The notes beneath the pieces were generated by a model. The model searched no databases. It was not told where the DNA came from and worked only from the letters and a program-made list of their open reading frames with translations. This document shows positions 15,793-25,608 of a DNA stretch of 64,000 nt, piece by piece. The translations under genes and the position numbers were made by a program. Source of the stretch: Boseongicola sp. H5. GTDB taxonomy: Bacteria; Pseudomonadota; Alphaproteobacteria; Rhodobacterales; Rhodobacteraceae. Position 1 is the stretch's first letter, and every line of letters starts with the position of its first letter. The DNA is taken from contig JACNMN010000012.1 of NCBI GenBank assembly GCA_020622165.1, forward strand, positions 87,129 to 151,128, in the 5' to 3' direction.

Positions 15793-18429
15793 TCAGAAGG
15801 CCGGTTTTGTCTGGCGCCGCCGTTGCAGCAGCATCACAAGGCCCAACAACAGCAAGGCGGGCAGATAGAACACCTGCTCGGGCATCCTTGCCTGCGGCAC
15901 CCTGACCGAGGCCAGTTGCACCGGTGTATCGGCATAGAAATCGAAATCCGCGAGGCTTTCCGCCGTTGCGGTACCGAACATGGGCTCGTCCAGGCGCACG
16001 GCCTCCCCCTCCGGGATCAGCAACAGCCCGGAATTCGCGATCCGCTCCACCCCATCGGCACCTTCGACATTGAGCACCAGTGTCGTCTCGGTCATCTCGC
16101 CGGAGTTGAAATCGGGGCCCTGGATCAGCAGGCGCAGCTGCGCGCCATCCTCGGCCTCTCCGACCGCAGTTTCAAACTGGGTCGGAGGGACGTCCCGGAA
16201 CGGGTCCTGCACCATGTTGAGCCAGACGTTCGGCACGAAAAGCGTGAAGGCGACCAGAAGCAGCGCCGCGCTTTCATAGATCCGCGACTTCGCCAGAAAG
16301 TACCCCTGGGTCGCGGCGGCGAACAGCAGCATCGCAAAGGTCGCCACGATGAACACGAACACCGCCTGTCCGATACCGGCCCATGTGCCAAGATCGACAC
16401 CGTATAGGATCAGCGTCGGGTTGAAGATGAACAGGAACGGAAGCGCCACAGTGCGCAAGCTGTAGAAGAATGCGGTGAAGCCGGTCTTGATCGGGTCGCC
16501 GCCGGAAACCGCGGCGGCGGCGAAACTGGCAAGCCCCACCGGTGGCGTCACATCCGCCATGATCCCGAAATAGAACACGAACAGATGGGCCGCGATCAAC
16601 GGCACGATCAGCCCCTCCTGCGCGCCAAGCGACACGACGACCGAGGCCATCAGCGACGAGACGACGATGTAGTTCGCCGTGGTCGGCAGGCCCATCCCGA
16701 GGATCAGCGAGAACAGCCCGATCAGGACCAGCATCACGAAGAGATAGCCGCCCGACAGCTGTTCGACCAGTCCGGCAAGCTCGGTGCCGATCGGCGTGCG
16801 GGTCACGGTGGCCACGATGATACCGGCGGCTGCCGTTGCGACCCCGATGCCGATCATGTTGCGTGCGCCGGCGATCAGGCCCTCGACGAGATCGTTGAAA
16901 CCGCCCTTGAACTCCTCCATCATCCGGGCGCCTTCGCCGCGGAACAGCGCCTTGAGCGGGCGTTGGGTGACGATGATGCCGATCATCAGGGCGGTTGCGA
17001 AGAACGCCGATCGCGCCGGGCTTTGCCGCTCCACCATCAGGAACCAGACCAGCACGACGATGGGCAGAACGTAATGCAGGCCCGTGGCGTAGATGTCCTT
17101 GACCTCGGGAAGCGAGATCTCCTCGGCGTTGGGGTCATCGACCTCCAGATCCGGCTTGCGCGCCGCGATGGCAACCAGCCAGACATAGACCGCCGCAAGC
17201 AGCGTCATCATGATCGGCCCGGTCAGCGACGGCACCGTGTCGCGCAAGGCGCCCACGCCGTAGATCAGCGCGGTGAACCCGGCCCCGGCCACCGCGAAAC
17301 CGATGAAGAACTTCACCAGCATGCCCGACAGGCTCTTGGCCTTGCCAAGGGCGGGCATGTCCTTTTTCAGCGCCTCCAAATGCACAATATAGATCAGTGC
17401 AATGTACGAGATCACCGCTGGAATGAAGGCGTGCTTGATCACCTCGACATAGGAAATGCCGATGAACTCGACCATCAGGAACGCGGCGGCGCCCATCACA
17501 GGCGGCATGATCTGACCGTTGACGGAGGAGGCGACCTCGACAGAGCCCGCCTGTTCGCTGGTGAAGCCCACCCGTTTCATCAGCGGGATCGTGAAGGTTC
17601 CTGTGGTGACCACATTCGCAATCGAGGACCCCGAGATAAGCCCCGTCATGGCCGAACCGACCACCGCGGCCTTGGCCGGGCCGCCCCGCAAATGGCCCAG
17701 CCCCGCGAAGGCCAGCTTGATGAAGTAATTGCCCGCACCCGCCTTGTCGAGCAGCGAGCCGAACAGGACGAATAGGAAAACGAATGCCGTCGAAACGCCC
17801 AGAGGGATGCCGAAGACGCCGCCGGTGTCCAGCCATTGGGCGTTGATCAGGGCCGTGAAGGACAATCCTTCATGCTCGATCAGTTCGGGGATCAGCCAAC
17901 CCTGGCCGAGATAGGCATAAAGCAGGAAGATCGAACCCACGATAGTCAGTGCCGGCCCGAGGGCGCGGCGGCTGGCTTCCAGCAGCAGCAGGATGCCGAC
18001 CGCGCCGATGATCACCTGGGTTTGCGTCGGCAGGCCCGACCGCGCCGTCAGGGCCAGTTCGTCGGAGAACAGGAAGATATAGAAGGAACAGAACCCGGCG
18101 ACGCCCATCAGGATCCAGTCAAAGATCGGAATGCGGTCCCGGGGGGAGGATTTGAACGCCGGATAGGCCAGAAACGCCAGAACGATGGCGAATGTCAGAT
18201 GTATCGGGCGTGTCTGCGATGAGTTCATGACCGACAGGTATTCCGCAAACCAGAGCTGCGGCTGCGCGATCCAAAGCTGGAACAGCGACCAGATCAGCGC
18301 CAGGCCGGCGATCAACAGGGCCACATTCCGATTTGCAGGGGCCCGCGCGCCGCTGTCGGTGCTGGCGACCAGATCCTGCAGTTCCTCGTCGGTAAATTGG
18401 CGCCCCTCGCGCCCGTCCTGTTCCGTCAT
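15793..18429 (-). CDS. TAXI-type TRAP transporter fused permease (DctQM fusion with C-terminal extension)
   Basis: An 878-residue inner-membrane protein in which the small (DctQ-like, N-terminal ~4 TM) and large (DctM, ~12 TM) TRAP subunits are fused. After the core, a soluble C-terminal extension (with LRLLIQGPDFNSGEMTETTL, DUF3394-like) ends in a final TM. Typical DctM motifs are present, including SSVNGQIMPPVMGAAAFLM. Start 18429 has GGGAG upstream; an ATG at 18468 would add a histidine-rich 13-residue leader and also has an AGGTGG, so the start is uncertain. It works with the TAXI binding protein upstream. Confidence 0.92.
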   Translation of the reverse strand: MTEQDGREGRQFTDEELQDLVASTDSGARAPANRNVALLIAGLALIWSLFQLWIAQPQLWFAEYLSVMNSSQTRPIHLTFAIVLAFLAYPAFKSSPRDRIPIFDWILMGVAGFCSFYIFLFSDELALTARSGLPTQTQVIIGAVGILLLLEASRRALGPALTIVGSIFLLYAYLGQGWLIPELIEHEGLSFTALINAQWLDTGGVFGIPLGVSTAFVFLFVLFGSLLDKAGAGNYFIKLAFAGLGHLRGGPAKAAVVGSAMTGLISGSSIANVVTTGTFTIPLMKRVGFTSEQAGSVEVASSVNGQIMPPVMGAAAFLMVEFIGISYVEVIKHAFIPAVISYIALIYIVHLEALKKDMPALGKAKSLSGMLVKFFIGFAVAGAGFTALIYGVGALRDTVPSLTGPIMMTLLAAVYVWLVAIAARKPDLEVDDPNAEEISLPEVKDIYATGLHYVLPIVVLVWFLMVERQSPARSAFFATALMIGIIVTQRPLKALFRGEGARMMEEFKGGFNDLVEGLIAGARNMIGIGVATAAAGIIVATVTRTPIGTELAGLVEQLSGGYLFVMLVLIGLFSLILGMGLPTTANYIVVSSLMASVVVSLGAQEGLIVPLIAAHLFVFYFGIMADVTPPVGLASFAAAAVSGGDPIKTGFTAFFYSLRTVALPFLFIFNPTLILYGVDLGTWAGIGQAVFVFIVATFAMLLFAAATQGYFLAKSRIYESAALLLVAFTLFVPNVWLNMVQDPFRDVPPTQFETAVGEAEDGAQLRLLIQGPDFNSGEMTETTLVLNVEGADGVERIANSGLLLIPEGEAVRLDEPMFGTATAESLADFDFYADTPVQLASVRVPQARMPEQVFYLPALLLLGLVMLLQRRRQTKPAF

Positions 18430-18540
18430 CGGGCCACTCCCATCATGATGGTGCCGTTCATGGGCCACCTATTGGATCCCGGGCGCGGAAACGGGCCCGC
18501 GTCCGGGATCGGTCTTTCATGCACGCTGACCGGCGACCGG

Positions 18541-19512
18541 TTACTCGATCAATCCGGCCTCGCGGTAGTAGCGCTCAGCGCCCGGATGCAGCGGTGCCGA
18601 CAGGCCGTCATTGGCCATTTCCGCCGGATCAAGATTGGCGAAAGCCGGATGCAGGCTGCGGAACTGGTCGATATTCTCGAACACGGCGCGGACCACCTGA
18701 TAGACCACTTCTTCGGGCACATCGGCAGACGTCACGAAGGTCGCGCCGACGCCAAAGGTCTGAACGTCCTCATCGGTGCCGCGATACATGCCGCCCGGAA
18801 TGGTCGCGGTGCGGTAGAACGAATTCTCCGCCACCAGCCGGTCGACCGCCTCGTTCGACACCGTCACGAGGATCGAGTCGCAGGCGGTCGTGGCTTCTTG
18901 GATCGAACCCGAGGGGTGGCCAACGGTATAGATCATCGCATCGATGTTGTTGTCACACAGCGCCTGGCTCTGTTCGGCGGCCTGAAGCTCGGAAGCGACG
19001 GTGAAATCGTCCATCGTCCAGCCCATGGCCTCCATCAGCACTTCCATCGTGCCGCGCTGACCGGAGCCGGGGTTGCCGACATTCACCCGCTTGCCCTGCA
19101 GATCCTCGAAGGTCTCGATGCCTGCATCCGCACGGGCCACCACGGTAAACGGTTCGGGATGGACGGAGAAGACCGCGCGCAACTCTTCGAACGCGCCCGT
19201 TTCCTCGAACCGCGACGTGCCGTTGAAGGCGTGATATTGCCAGTCGGACTGCGCCACGCCGAATTCCAGCTCACCGCCGCGGATGGCATTGATGTTGAAG
19301 ACGGAGCCCCCGGTGGATTCAACGCCGCAGCGGATGCCGTGCTCGGCCCGGTCCCGATTGACCAGACGGCAAATCGCGCCGCCCGTCGGATAGTAAACCC
19401 CCGTGACGCCGCCGGTGCCGATGGCGATAAAGGTCTGATCCTGCGCAGCAGCAGCGCCAGCGCCCAGGGCCGTTGTGGCCGCGACAAGCGCGCCAACCAA
19501 ATGTCTGTTCAT
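18541..19512 (-). CDS. TAXI-family TRAP solute-binding protein
   Basis: A 323-residue periplasmic binding protein with signal peptide ([24 protein letters not shown]). The mature N-terminus [20 protein letters not shown] is the diagnostic TAXI motif region. It delivers substrate to the fused permease 111 bp downstream. TAXI ligands include glutamate or glutamine and dicarboxylates in known cases; here the linked aminotransferase would fit an amine or amino acid. It is the first gene of the operon, and a perfect palindrome lies 86 bp upstream of its start. Confidence 0.93.
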   Translation of the reverse strand: MNRHLVGALVAATTALGAGAAAAQDQTFIAIGTGGVTGVYYPTGGAICRLVNRDRAEHGIRCGVESTGGSVFNINAIRGGELEFGVAQSDWQYHAFNGTSRFEETGAFEELRAVFSVHPEPFTVVARADAGIETFEDLQGKRVNVGNPGSGQRGTMEVLMEAMGWTMDDFTVASELQAAEQSQALCDNNIDAMIYTVGHPSGSIQEATTACDSILVTVSNEAVDRLVAENSFYRTATIPGGMYRGTDEDVQTFGVGATFVTSADVPEEVVYQVVRAVFENIDQFRSLHPAFANLDPAEMANDGLSAPLHPGAERYYREAGLIE

Positions 19513-19598
19513 TAATTCTCTCCCAGTTGATCACTCTGAAACACGAATATGAGACCATGAAGCAAACCCCTGAAACTAGTCAAGGGGCGGGCCCAACC

Positions 19599-19612
19599 GT
19601 TTCATATGAAAC
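19599..19612. promoter_or_regulatory. Perfect palindrome GTTTCATATGAAAC
   Basis: A 14-bp perfect dyad upstream of the TAXI-TRAP operon, inside the 224-bp gap before glpD ends. GTTTC/GAAAC arms are typical of operators for GntR- and IclR-type regulators. No regulator gene is adjacent on this side, so the binding protein is unknown. The gap is AT-rich just around it and holds no gene. Confidence 0.45.
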
Positions 19613-19736
19613 AAAAAATCCCAAGCGGTGGTTTCCTTCTTATCGTTCCGGGCGGCGTTGGCGCCGGTTCGGCGCGCCTGCGCCGGGCCCTCGCGGCGGG
19701 CAGGCCATACCGGCACGCCTCACCCTTTGCGCGCAG

Positions 19737-21347
19737 TTACTGGCTATCCGAGGCCATCGCCGGTTGGCCTGCCAGGTACCGTTCCATCCAGCGATCCAGC
19801 GCCTCGATCTCGTCTGGCGACAGCCGCAAGCCCAGCTTTGACCGGCGCCAGACCACATCGGCCGCGCGTCGGGCATATTCCTTCTCGATCAGCCAGATAA
19901 CTTCCCGTTCGGTGAGTGTCGCGCCGAAGTCCAGGCCCAGATCCTCGGTCTTTTGCGCATCGCCCAGCACGTCCCAAGCCTCGGTGCCATAGGCTTTCAC
20001 CAGACGGCGCGCCCAGGCGGCACTCAGATGGGGATGCTCGGTCTGCAACCGGCTGATCAGCACCGCCAAGCCATCCACCGGGAAATCGCCGCCGGGCAGG
20101 GGCACGCCCGCGGTCCATGCCCCCGAAAGCCCGGGAAAGAATGGCGCGACTTTTTCCATCGCGCCTTCGGCCAGGCGGCGATAGGTTGTGATCTTGCCGC
20201 CGAAGATGTTGAGAACGGGCGCACCGCCCTCCGAATGTACCTTGAGCGTGTAATCCCGCGTTGCCGCAGTGGCGGAAGACGCCCCGTCATCATAAAGCGG
20301 GCGCACACCGGAATAGGTCCAGACGATATCATCGAGGCCGATGTGGCGTTTCAGATACTGATTGACGAAATCGACCAGATATCGCTGCTCCTCCTCGGTG
20401 CAGACAGGCGGGTTTGACGGTTCGTCATGGTCCTGATCCGTCGTTCCGATCAGGGTGAAGTCGCTCTCATAGGGGATTGCGAAGATGATCCGCCCATCGG
20501 TTCCCTGAAAGAAATAGCATTTGTCATGATCGAACAGCCTGCGCGTCACGATATGCGACCCGCGGACCAGCCTGACATCCTCCCGGGAGTTGAGGCGGAG
20601 CGTGCCGTGGATGACCTCGCCTGCCCAGGGGCCGCCCGCATTGATGAGAACCCGGGCCTCAATGATACTCGTGGCCCCGGTTTCCGTATCCTCGACCGTG
20701 ACCTGCCAGATCGCGCCCTTGCGGCTTGCGGACAGGACCTTGCGGCGGCTGAGGATCCGCGCGCCGCGCGCCTCCGCGTCGCGGGCATTCAGAACCACGA
20801 GCCGGGCGTCTTCGACCCAGCAATCGGAGTATTCGAAGGCGCGTTCGAACTTGTCCTCAAGCGGCGCCCCCTCCGGTGCCGTGCGCAGGTCGAGCGTTTT
20901 GGTCGCGGGCAGGATCTTGCGCCCGCCCAGGCTATCGTAAAGAAACAGGCCCAACCGGATCAGCCAGGCAGGCCTGCGCCCTTTCATCCAGGGCATCGTC
21001 AGGCCGAGCAGTTTGGAAGTCGGCGTGTCCCCCTCAAACCGCATGTCGCGGTGATAGGGCAGCACGAAGCGCATCGGCCAGCTGATATGGGGCATGGCGC
21101 GCAGCAACGTCTCCCGCTCGATCAGTGCCTCGCGCACAAGCCTGACTTCGAAATACTCCAGATACCGCAACCCGCCATGAAACAGCTTCGTCGAAGCACT
21201 GGAGGTTGCCGAGGCAAGATCGTTCATTTCGACCAGCACCACATCAAGGCCCCGGCCGGCCGCGTCCCGCGCGATGCCACAGCCATTGATGCCGCCGCCA
21301 ATGATCAGAAGGTCGTGAATATGCGTTGTGGTCGGGGTTGCGTCCAC
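19737..21347 (-). CDS. glpD: FAD-dependent glycerol-3-phosphate dehydrogenase
   Basis: A 536-residue membrane-associated flavoenzyme oxidising glycerol 3-phosphate to dihydroxyacetone phosphate and passing electrons to quinone. The FAD Rossmann motif GGGINGCG is at residues 17-24, followed by the GlpD hallmarks ASATSSASTKLFHGGLRYLE and GKITTYRRLAEGAMEK. The GTG at 21347 is chosen because AGGAGAGGA stands 4-5 nt before it; the open frame extends to 21593 with no conserved sequence. A DeoR-type regulator is divergent, as is usual for glp loci. No glycerol kinase or transporter is in the window. Confidence 0.95.
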   Translation of the reverse strand: MDATPTTTHIHDLLIIGGGINGCGIARDAAGRGLDVVLVEMNDLASATSSASTKLFHGGLRYLEYFEVRLVREALIERETLLRAMPHISWPMRFVLPYHRDMRFEGDTPTSKLLGLTMPWMKGRRPAWLIRLGLFLYDSLGGRKILPATKTLDLRTAPEGAPLEDKFERAFEYSDCWVEDARLVVLNARDAEARGARILSRRKVLSASRKGAIWQVTVEDTETGATSIIEARVLINAGGPWAGEVIHGTLRLNSREDVRLVRGSHIVTRRLFDHDKCYFFQGTDGRIIFAIPYESDFTLIGTTDQDHDEPSNPPVCTEEEQRYLVDFVNQYLKRHIGLDDIVWTYSGVRPLYDDGASSATAATRDYTLKVHSEGGAPVLNIFGGKITTYRRLAEGAMEKVAPFFPGLSGAWTAGVPLPGGDFPVDGLAVLISRLQTEHPHLSAAWARRLVKAYGTEAWDVLGDAQKTEDLGLDFGATLTEREVIWLIEKEYARRAADVVWRRSKLGLRLSPDEIEALDRWMERYLAGQPAMASDSQ

Positions 21348-21622
21348 GGATTCCTCTCCTGCGCCAGCGCGCTGATGTCCTGAGATCCGCACATGTTCTG
21401 CGCCTTTCCGAATAAAAAGGAAAGTCAGAATTTTCTTTTTTGTTCGATATGGGTTCGCTATCAAGCGGGTCAGGGGGTCTGGCAGCAGCAACCGGCGGAC
21501 GCCAGACTTCGCGACAAGGAGTTCGCGCAGATGCGCCTGAAAAGCTCGCCGAACGTACTGATCCTGCGTTCCCCTTCGCGAAACCTCGGACATTCCCGCA
21601 CCTTGGCCTTCGGAGACACATT
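21348..21622. promoter_or_regulatory. Divergent glpD/glpR control region
   Basis: A 275-bp gap between divergent starts with an AT-rich core (21410-21450). It contains the half-site-like TTGTTCGATAT at 21440-21450, resembling the TGTTCGA core of DeoR/GlpR operators, but a clean full dyad is not visible. Short frames here show no conserved protein. Confidence 0.35.
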
Positions 21623-22384
21623 ATGACGCTTAGCTTTCGGCAGGTCGAAATCCTCGAAATCGCCAAACGCGATGGCAAGGTCACGGTCGATAGCCTGGCC
21701 CGGCATTTCGGGGTCACGCTTCAGACCATACGCCGCGACCTGACGGAACTGGACAATGCAGGCCAGCTTGACCGCGTTCATGGGGGGGCGATCATCTCTT
21801 CCGGAACCACCAATGTCGCCTACGAAGAACGCCGCTCCCTGCATTCGGAGGAGAAGGCACGGATTGCCAGGCTCTGCGCCGGCGCAATTCCCGATGACTG
21901 CTCCGTTTTCCTGAATATCGGCACCAGCACGGAGGCGGTTGCAAGCGAGTTGCTGCACCATCGAAACCTCATGGTGGTGACCAACAACATCAATGTCGCG
22001 CGCATTCTGGTCGCCGCGGAGCAGTGCGAGGTGATCCTGACAGGCGGCAATCTCGGGCGTTCCGATGGCGGGCTCCTCGGGCCGCTCACCATGGACGCGG
22101 TGCGGCGGTTCAAGGTCGATTATGCGGTGATCGGATGTTCGGCCCTCGATCAGGAGGGCGACCTCCTGGATTTCGACATTCAGGAAGTGGGCGTGAGCCA
22201 GGCCATCATCGCCCAGGCGCGACAGTCATTCCTTGTCGCGGATCACTGGAAGTTCCAGCGGACGGCGCCCGTGCGGATCGCCTCTCTCGCGGATCTGGAT
22301 GCGTTTTTCACCGATCATCCGCTGCCCGGTGAACTTGCGGAGAAATGCCGCGACTGGGGTGTCGAGGTTCATGTGACCGGTTGA
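21623..22384 (+). CDS. glpR: DeoR-family transcriptional repressor, GlpR-like
   Basis: A 253-residue regulator from the ATG at 21623 (GGAG about 8 nt upstream). The N-terminal DeoR winged helix spans about residues 5-55 with GKVTVDSLARHFGVTLQTIRRDL. The C-terminal sugar-phosphate isomerase-like sensor has ILTGGNLGRSDGGLLGP and VADHWKF. Being divergent from glpD strongly suggests repression of glycerol 3-phosphate use, with the sugar phosphate as inducer. An in-frame extension upstream to 21440 is not conserved. Confidence 0.9.
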   Translation: MTLSFRQVEILEIAKRDGKVTVDSLARHFGVTLQTIRRDLTELDNAGQLDRVHGGAIISSGTTNVAYEERRSLHSEEKARIARLCAGAIPDDCSVFLNIGTSTEAVASELLHHRNLMVVTNNINVARILVAAEQCEVILTGGNLGRSDGGLLGPLTMDAVRRFKVDYAVIGCSALDQEGDLLDFDIQEVGVSQAIIAQARQSFLVADHWKFQRTAPVRIASLADLDAFFTDHPLPGELAEKCRDWGVEVHVTG

Positions 22385-22703
22385 GATAGGGGCGGAGCGG
22401 TCGAGCCTATATCCCGATTTCGCCGCCATATCGTAGCGCTACGAGACTGGCGGAGCCCTTCGGAACGAGCGGCACCGGATGAGTCAGAACCATCCGGTAC
22501 CCAAATCCCAGTTCCGTCCGACAAGTGCCCAGGCAGGACAAGTCGAGCGGTTGGGCTTTTCCAGCCTTGCACCTCACTTGGCATCGGCATGCCGCTCTTT
22601 TCCACTCAATGGCGGTGCGGTGTCCCTTTCCCGCTGGCCCCGTTCCTGACGGCCACAGAAAACCGTGGCCGCCAAACTTCCCCCGGGGCCAGTGGGGCCG
22701 GCG
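22385..22703. other. 319-bp intergenic region with a perfect 14-bp palindrome
   Basis: This gap separates the glpR stop from the convergent end of the Liv/aldehyde dehydrogenase operon. It contains the perfect palindrome TCGTAGCGCTACGA at 22431-22444, close to the glpR stop, with no U-tract behind it. Short open frames on both strands have no recognisable protein features. Nothing else is visible. Confidence 0.4.
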
Positions 22704-24155
22704 CTATATCGGATAATGCGGGATACCTTCCTGGATCGTGATCCAGCGAAGTTCCGTGAACTCCTCAATTCCGGCCGTGCCGCCGAAGCGACCGTAGCCG
22801 GAGGCCTTCACCCCCCCGAAGGGCATCTGCGCTTCGTCGTGAACGGTGGGGCCGTTGATATGGCAGATGCCCGACTCGATCCGTCGCGCCACACCCACGG
22901 CGCGCATCACGTCGCGGCCGAACACACTTGCCGACAGCCCGTATTCGGTGTCGTTGGCCACCCGCACCGCCTCATCAATGGAGCCGACCCGAACGATGGA
23001 GGCGGTGGGGCCAAAGCTTTCCTCGGCATAGATCCGCATGGTCGGCACGACATTGTCGAGTAGCGTCGCCTCGATCAGGACGCCATCGGTCGTGCCACCC
23101 GCGATCAGGTCTGCACCCTTGTCGACCGCGTCGGCGATCAGCCCTTCGATACGCTGCGCGGCGGTGATGTCCACGACGCAGCCGAGCGGGGCCGCGGCCT
23201 CGCGCGGGTCGCCCGTCTTGAGGGTGCGAACCTTGGCGGCTAACGCCTCCACGAAGGTATCGGCGATGGACTCCTGAACAATGATCCGCTCGGTCGACAT
23301 GCAGATCTGGCCCTGATTCATGTAGGCCCCGAACGCCGCCGCCGCGACCGCCGCGTCGATATCGGCATCGTCCAGCACGATCAGCGGCGCCTTGCCGCCG
23401 AGTTCGAGAAGCGCGGGCTTGAGATGTTTGGCCGCCGATTGCGCGATGATCCGGCCAACGCGGGTGGAGCCCGTGAAGTTGACGCGACGCACGGCGGCAT
23501 GGCCGATCAGCGCTTCGACGATCTCGGCCGCGTCTGCCGGATCGTTCGAGACCGCGTTGAGGACACCCGGCGGGAAGCCCGCGCTCTGGATCGCCTCCAC
23601 GATCAGCCGGTGGGTGCGGGGGCAGATTTCCGAGGTCTTCAGCACGACCGTGTTGCCGCAGGCCAGCGGCATCGCGATCGCCCGGACACCCAGGATCACC
23701 GGGGCATTCCAGGGCGCCATGCCCAGAACGACGCCCACGGGCTGGCGGATTGCCATCGCCATGCTGCCCGGGCGGTTCGAGGGGATGATCTCGCCCTTGA
23801 TCGAGGTCGTCAGCGCGCCCGCCTCGCGCAGCATGTCGCCGGCGAGCTTGATGTTGAACATCGCCCAGGGCTTGGTCGCGCCGATCTCGTCCGCCATGGC
23901 GGCGACGATGTCTTCCGCGCGCGCCTGAAGCGCATCGGCAGCCGCGTTCATCAAGGCGCGGCGTTCGCCCGGGCCCGTCGCGGACCAGCCCGGAAAGGCC
24001 GCCGCGGCGGCATCGGCCGCGCGCGTGGCATCCTCGACCGACGCGGCCGCGGCAACGGTGGCCGTCTCCCCCGTCAGCGGATTATCCCTTGTGAAGGTGC
24101 GCCCGCCCGAGGCCTGCACGTCCTCTCCGGCGATCAGCAGTTCCAGCATTTCCAT
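22704..24155 (-). CDS. Aldehyde dehydrogenase, aromatic-aldehyde (vanillin/salicylaldehyde) type
   Basis: A 483-residue NAD(P)-dependent aldehyde dehydrogenase converting an aldehyde to its acid in the cytoplasm. Catalytic Cys285 is in QGQICMST, general base Glu251 is in LELGGKAP, and Asn150 is in APWNAP. The overall pattern, including FPPGVLNAVSN and ESGICHINGPTVHDEAQMPF, is that of vanillin/benzaldehyde/salicylaldehyde dehydrogenases rather than betaine aldehyde enzymes. It follows the Liv-type transporter genes with an 18-bp gap and is their last operon partner, so the importer probably feeds an aromatic or related compound. Confidence 0.92.
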   Translation of the reverse strand: MEMLELLIAGEDVQASGGRTFTRDNPLTGETATVAAAASVEDATRAADAAAAAFPGWSATGPGERRALMNAAADALQARAEDIVAAMADEIGATKPWAMFNIKLAGDMLREAGALTTSIKGEIIPSNRPGSMAMAIRQPVGVVLGMAPWNAPVILGVRAIAMPLACGNTVVLKTSEICPRTHRLIVEAIQSAGFPPGVLNAVSNDPADAAEIVEALIGHAAVRRVNFTGSTRVGRIIAQSAAKHLKPALLELGGKAPLIVLDDADIDAAVAAAAFGAYMNQGQICMSTERIIVQESIADTFVEALAAKVRTLKTGDPREAAAPLGCVVDITAAQRIEGLIADAVDKGADLIAGGTTDGVLIEATLLDNVVPTMRIYAEESFGPTASIVRVGSIDEAVRVANDTEYGLSASVFGRDVMRAVGVARRIESGICHINGPTVHDEAQMPFGGVKASGYGRFGGTAGIEEFTELRWITIQEGIPHYPI

Positions 24156-24173
24156 AGTCGATCTCCCTGTCGG

Positions 24174-24887
24174 TCAGCTCACGGTTCCTAGAAAGGCGTT
24201 TTGCACGGCGTCGTCGGTCAACAGGTCGTCGGCGGACCCCTCGCCAGTCAGACGGCCGGCTTCCATCAGATAGCCCCGGTCGGCGACACCCAGACTCAGC
24301 CGCACATTCTGCTCGACGATCAGCAAGCTGACCCCGGTCTCGCGGATCCGGGCGAGTGCGCGAAAAAGCTCCTGCACCACAATCGGAGCGAGGCCCAGGC
24401 TCGGCTCGTCGAGAAGCAGCAGATCGGGGTTCGACATCAGCGCGCGGGCAATCGCCACCATCTGCTGCTCGCCGCCCGACATGGTGCGCACGATCTGTCC
24501 CTGCCGTTCGGCAAGGCGCGGAAAGAGATCGTGGACAAGCTCCAGCCGCTCCGTCTCCACCGCGCGCGCGCGGGCGGGGTTGGCGCCAAGCCGGAGGTTG
24601 TCACGCACCGTCATGCCTCCGAAAAGGCCCCGCCCCTCGGGCACCAGAGCGATGCCGGCGCCGGTGATCTCATGGGCCGGGGTCCCCGTTACGTCGCGGT
24701 CCTGAAACCGGATCGCCGATCCGGGCTGGGCGGCGATGATCCCCGAGATGGCCTTCAGGAGAGAGGTCTTGCCGGCCCCGTTGGCGCCAAGGATCACCAC
24801 CGTCTCGCCGGCAGCCACGGTAGCGGAGACCCGGTCGACCGCCAGATGCTGGCCGTAACGGATGGTGACGTCTGAAAGCTCAAGCAT
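24174..24887 (-). CDS. livF: Branched-chain-type ABC transporter ATP-binding protein
   Basis: A 237-residue LivF-type ATPase. Walker A is GANGAGKT, the signature MSGGEQQM, and Walker B LLLLDEPSLGLAP. The short insert-free layout and the C-terminal AFLG are typical. It overlaps the end of livG. The start is ambiguous among GTG 24896, ATG 24893 and ATG 24887; the last is given because it begins the conserved MLELSDVTIRYG. It drives the LivH/LivM permeases. Confidence 0.93.
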   Translation of the reverse strand: MLELSDVTIRYGQHLAVDRVSATVAAGETVVILGANGAGKTSLLKAISGIIAAQPGSAIRFQDRDVTGTPAHEITGAGIALVPEGRGLFGGMTVRDNLRLGANPARARAVETERLELVHDLFPRLAERQGQIVRTMSGGEQQMVAIARALMSNPDLLLLDEPSLGLAPIVVQELFRALARIRETGVSLLIVEQNVRLSLGVADRGYLMEAGRLTGEGSADDLLTDDAVQNAFLGTVS

Positions 24888-25608
24888 GACCATCACCCAG
24901 ATAGGCCGCGACCACCCCGGGGTCCTTCAGAACCGTTTCCGTCGGACCATGGGCGATGATCTCGCCCGCGTTCATCACCACGCAGCGTGCACAGAGCGCG
25001 CGCACCGCATCCATGATATGTTCGACCAGCAGAACCGACATGCCCGCGCTTTGCAGACGGCGGACAAGGTCGATGCCGATCTGAAGTTCGGATGGGGTCA
25101 GGCCGGCAAGCCATTCGTCAAGCAGCAGAAGCGCGGGTTCGGACGCAAGCGCCCGGGCCAGCTCCATGCGCTTCTGGTCGATATAGGTCAGGTTGGCGAC
25201 GTTCTCGCCACCGCGACCGCCAAGGCCAACGAAGGCGAGCTTTTCCTCTGCCAGATCGCGGGCGTCCGGCCCCCAATGTTTGAAACGTCCGAAGGCGAGC
25301 GAGACAAGAACGTTTTCAGCCACGGTCAGTGACGGCAGCGGGCGGACAAGCTGGAAGGTGCGGGCAACGCCGTGCCGGGCAATGCGATCGGGGCGCAGGC
25401 GGCTGATACGCACGCCCCGCAGCGTGATTTCGCCGGCCGTGGGCAGCAGGGCACCGGAGATCATGTTGAGGACCGTCGTCTTGCCCGACCCGTTGGGACC
25501 GAGCAGGCCCACGACCTCGCCATCCGCCACGTCGAAGCTGACATCCTTGACTGCCACCAAGCCGCCGAAGCGCTTGCGCAAATGGGTGATCTGCAGATGA
25601 GAGCTCAT
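24880..25608 (-). CDS. livG: Branched-chain-type ABC transporter ATP-binding protein
   Basis: A 242-residue LivG-type ATPase from the ATG at 25608, which overlaps the livM stop by 4 bp. Walker A is GPNGSGKT. Walker B is LLLLDEWLAGLTP, where Trp replaces the usual Pro after the catalytic Glu; DE[VW]xAGLTP variants occur in this subfamily. The usual LivG signature is altered to LTYIDQKRMELARAL, as in many LivG proteins. It pairs with LivF. A longer frame to 25815 is inside livM. Confidence 0.93.
   Translation of the reverse strand: MSSHLQITHLRKRFGGLVAVKDVSFDVADGEVVGLLGPNGSGKTTVLNMISGALLPTAGEITLRGVRISRLRPDRIARHGVARTFQLVRPLPSLTVAENVLVSLAFGRFKHWGPDARDLAEEKLAFVGLGGRGGENVANLTYIDQKRMELARALASEPALLLLDEWLAGLTPSELQIGIDLVRRLQSAGMSVLLVEHIMDAVRALCARCVVMNAGEIIAHGPTETVLKDPGVVAAYLGDGHA

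Noticed and set aside
16585..17775. 396-codon plus-strand frame
   Set aside because: Antisense to the fused TRAP permease; Asp/His/Gln/Arg-rich without domains, a codon-bias artefact.
25092..25140. LivG Walker B with Trp in place of Pro as a sign of inactivation
   Set aside because: DE-x-x-AGLTP variants occur in normal LivG-type ATPases; the Glu is present and the operon is intact.
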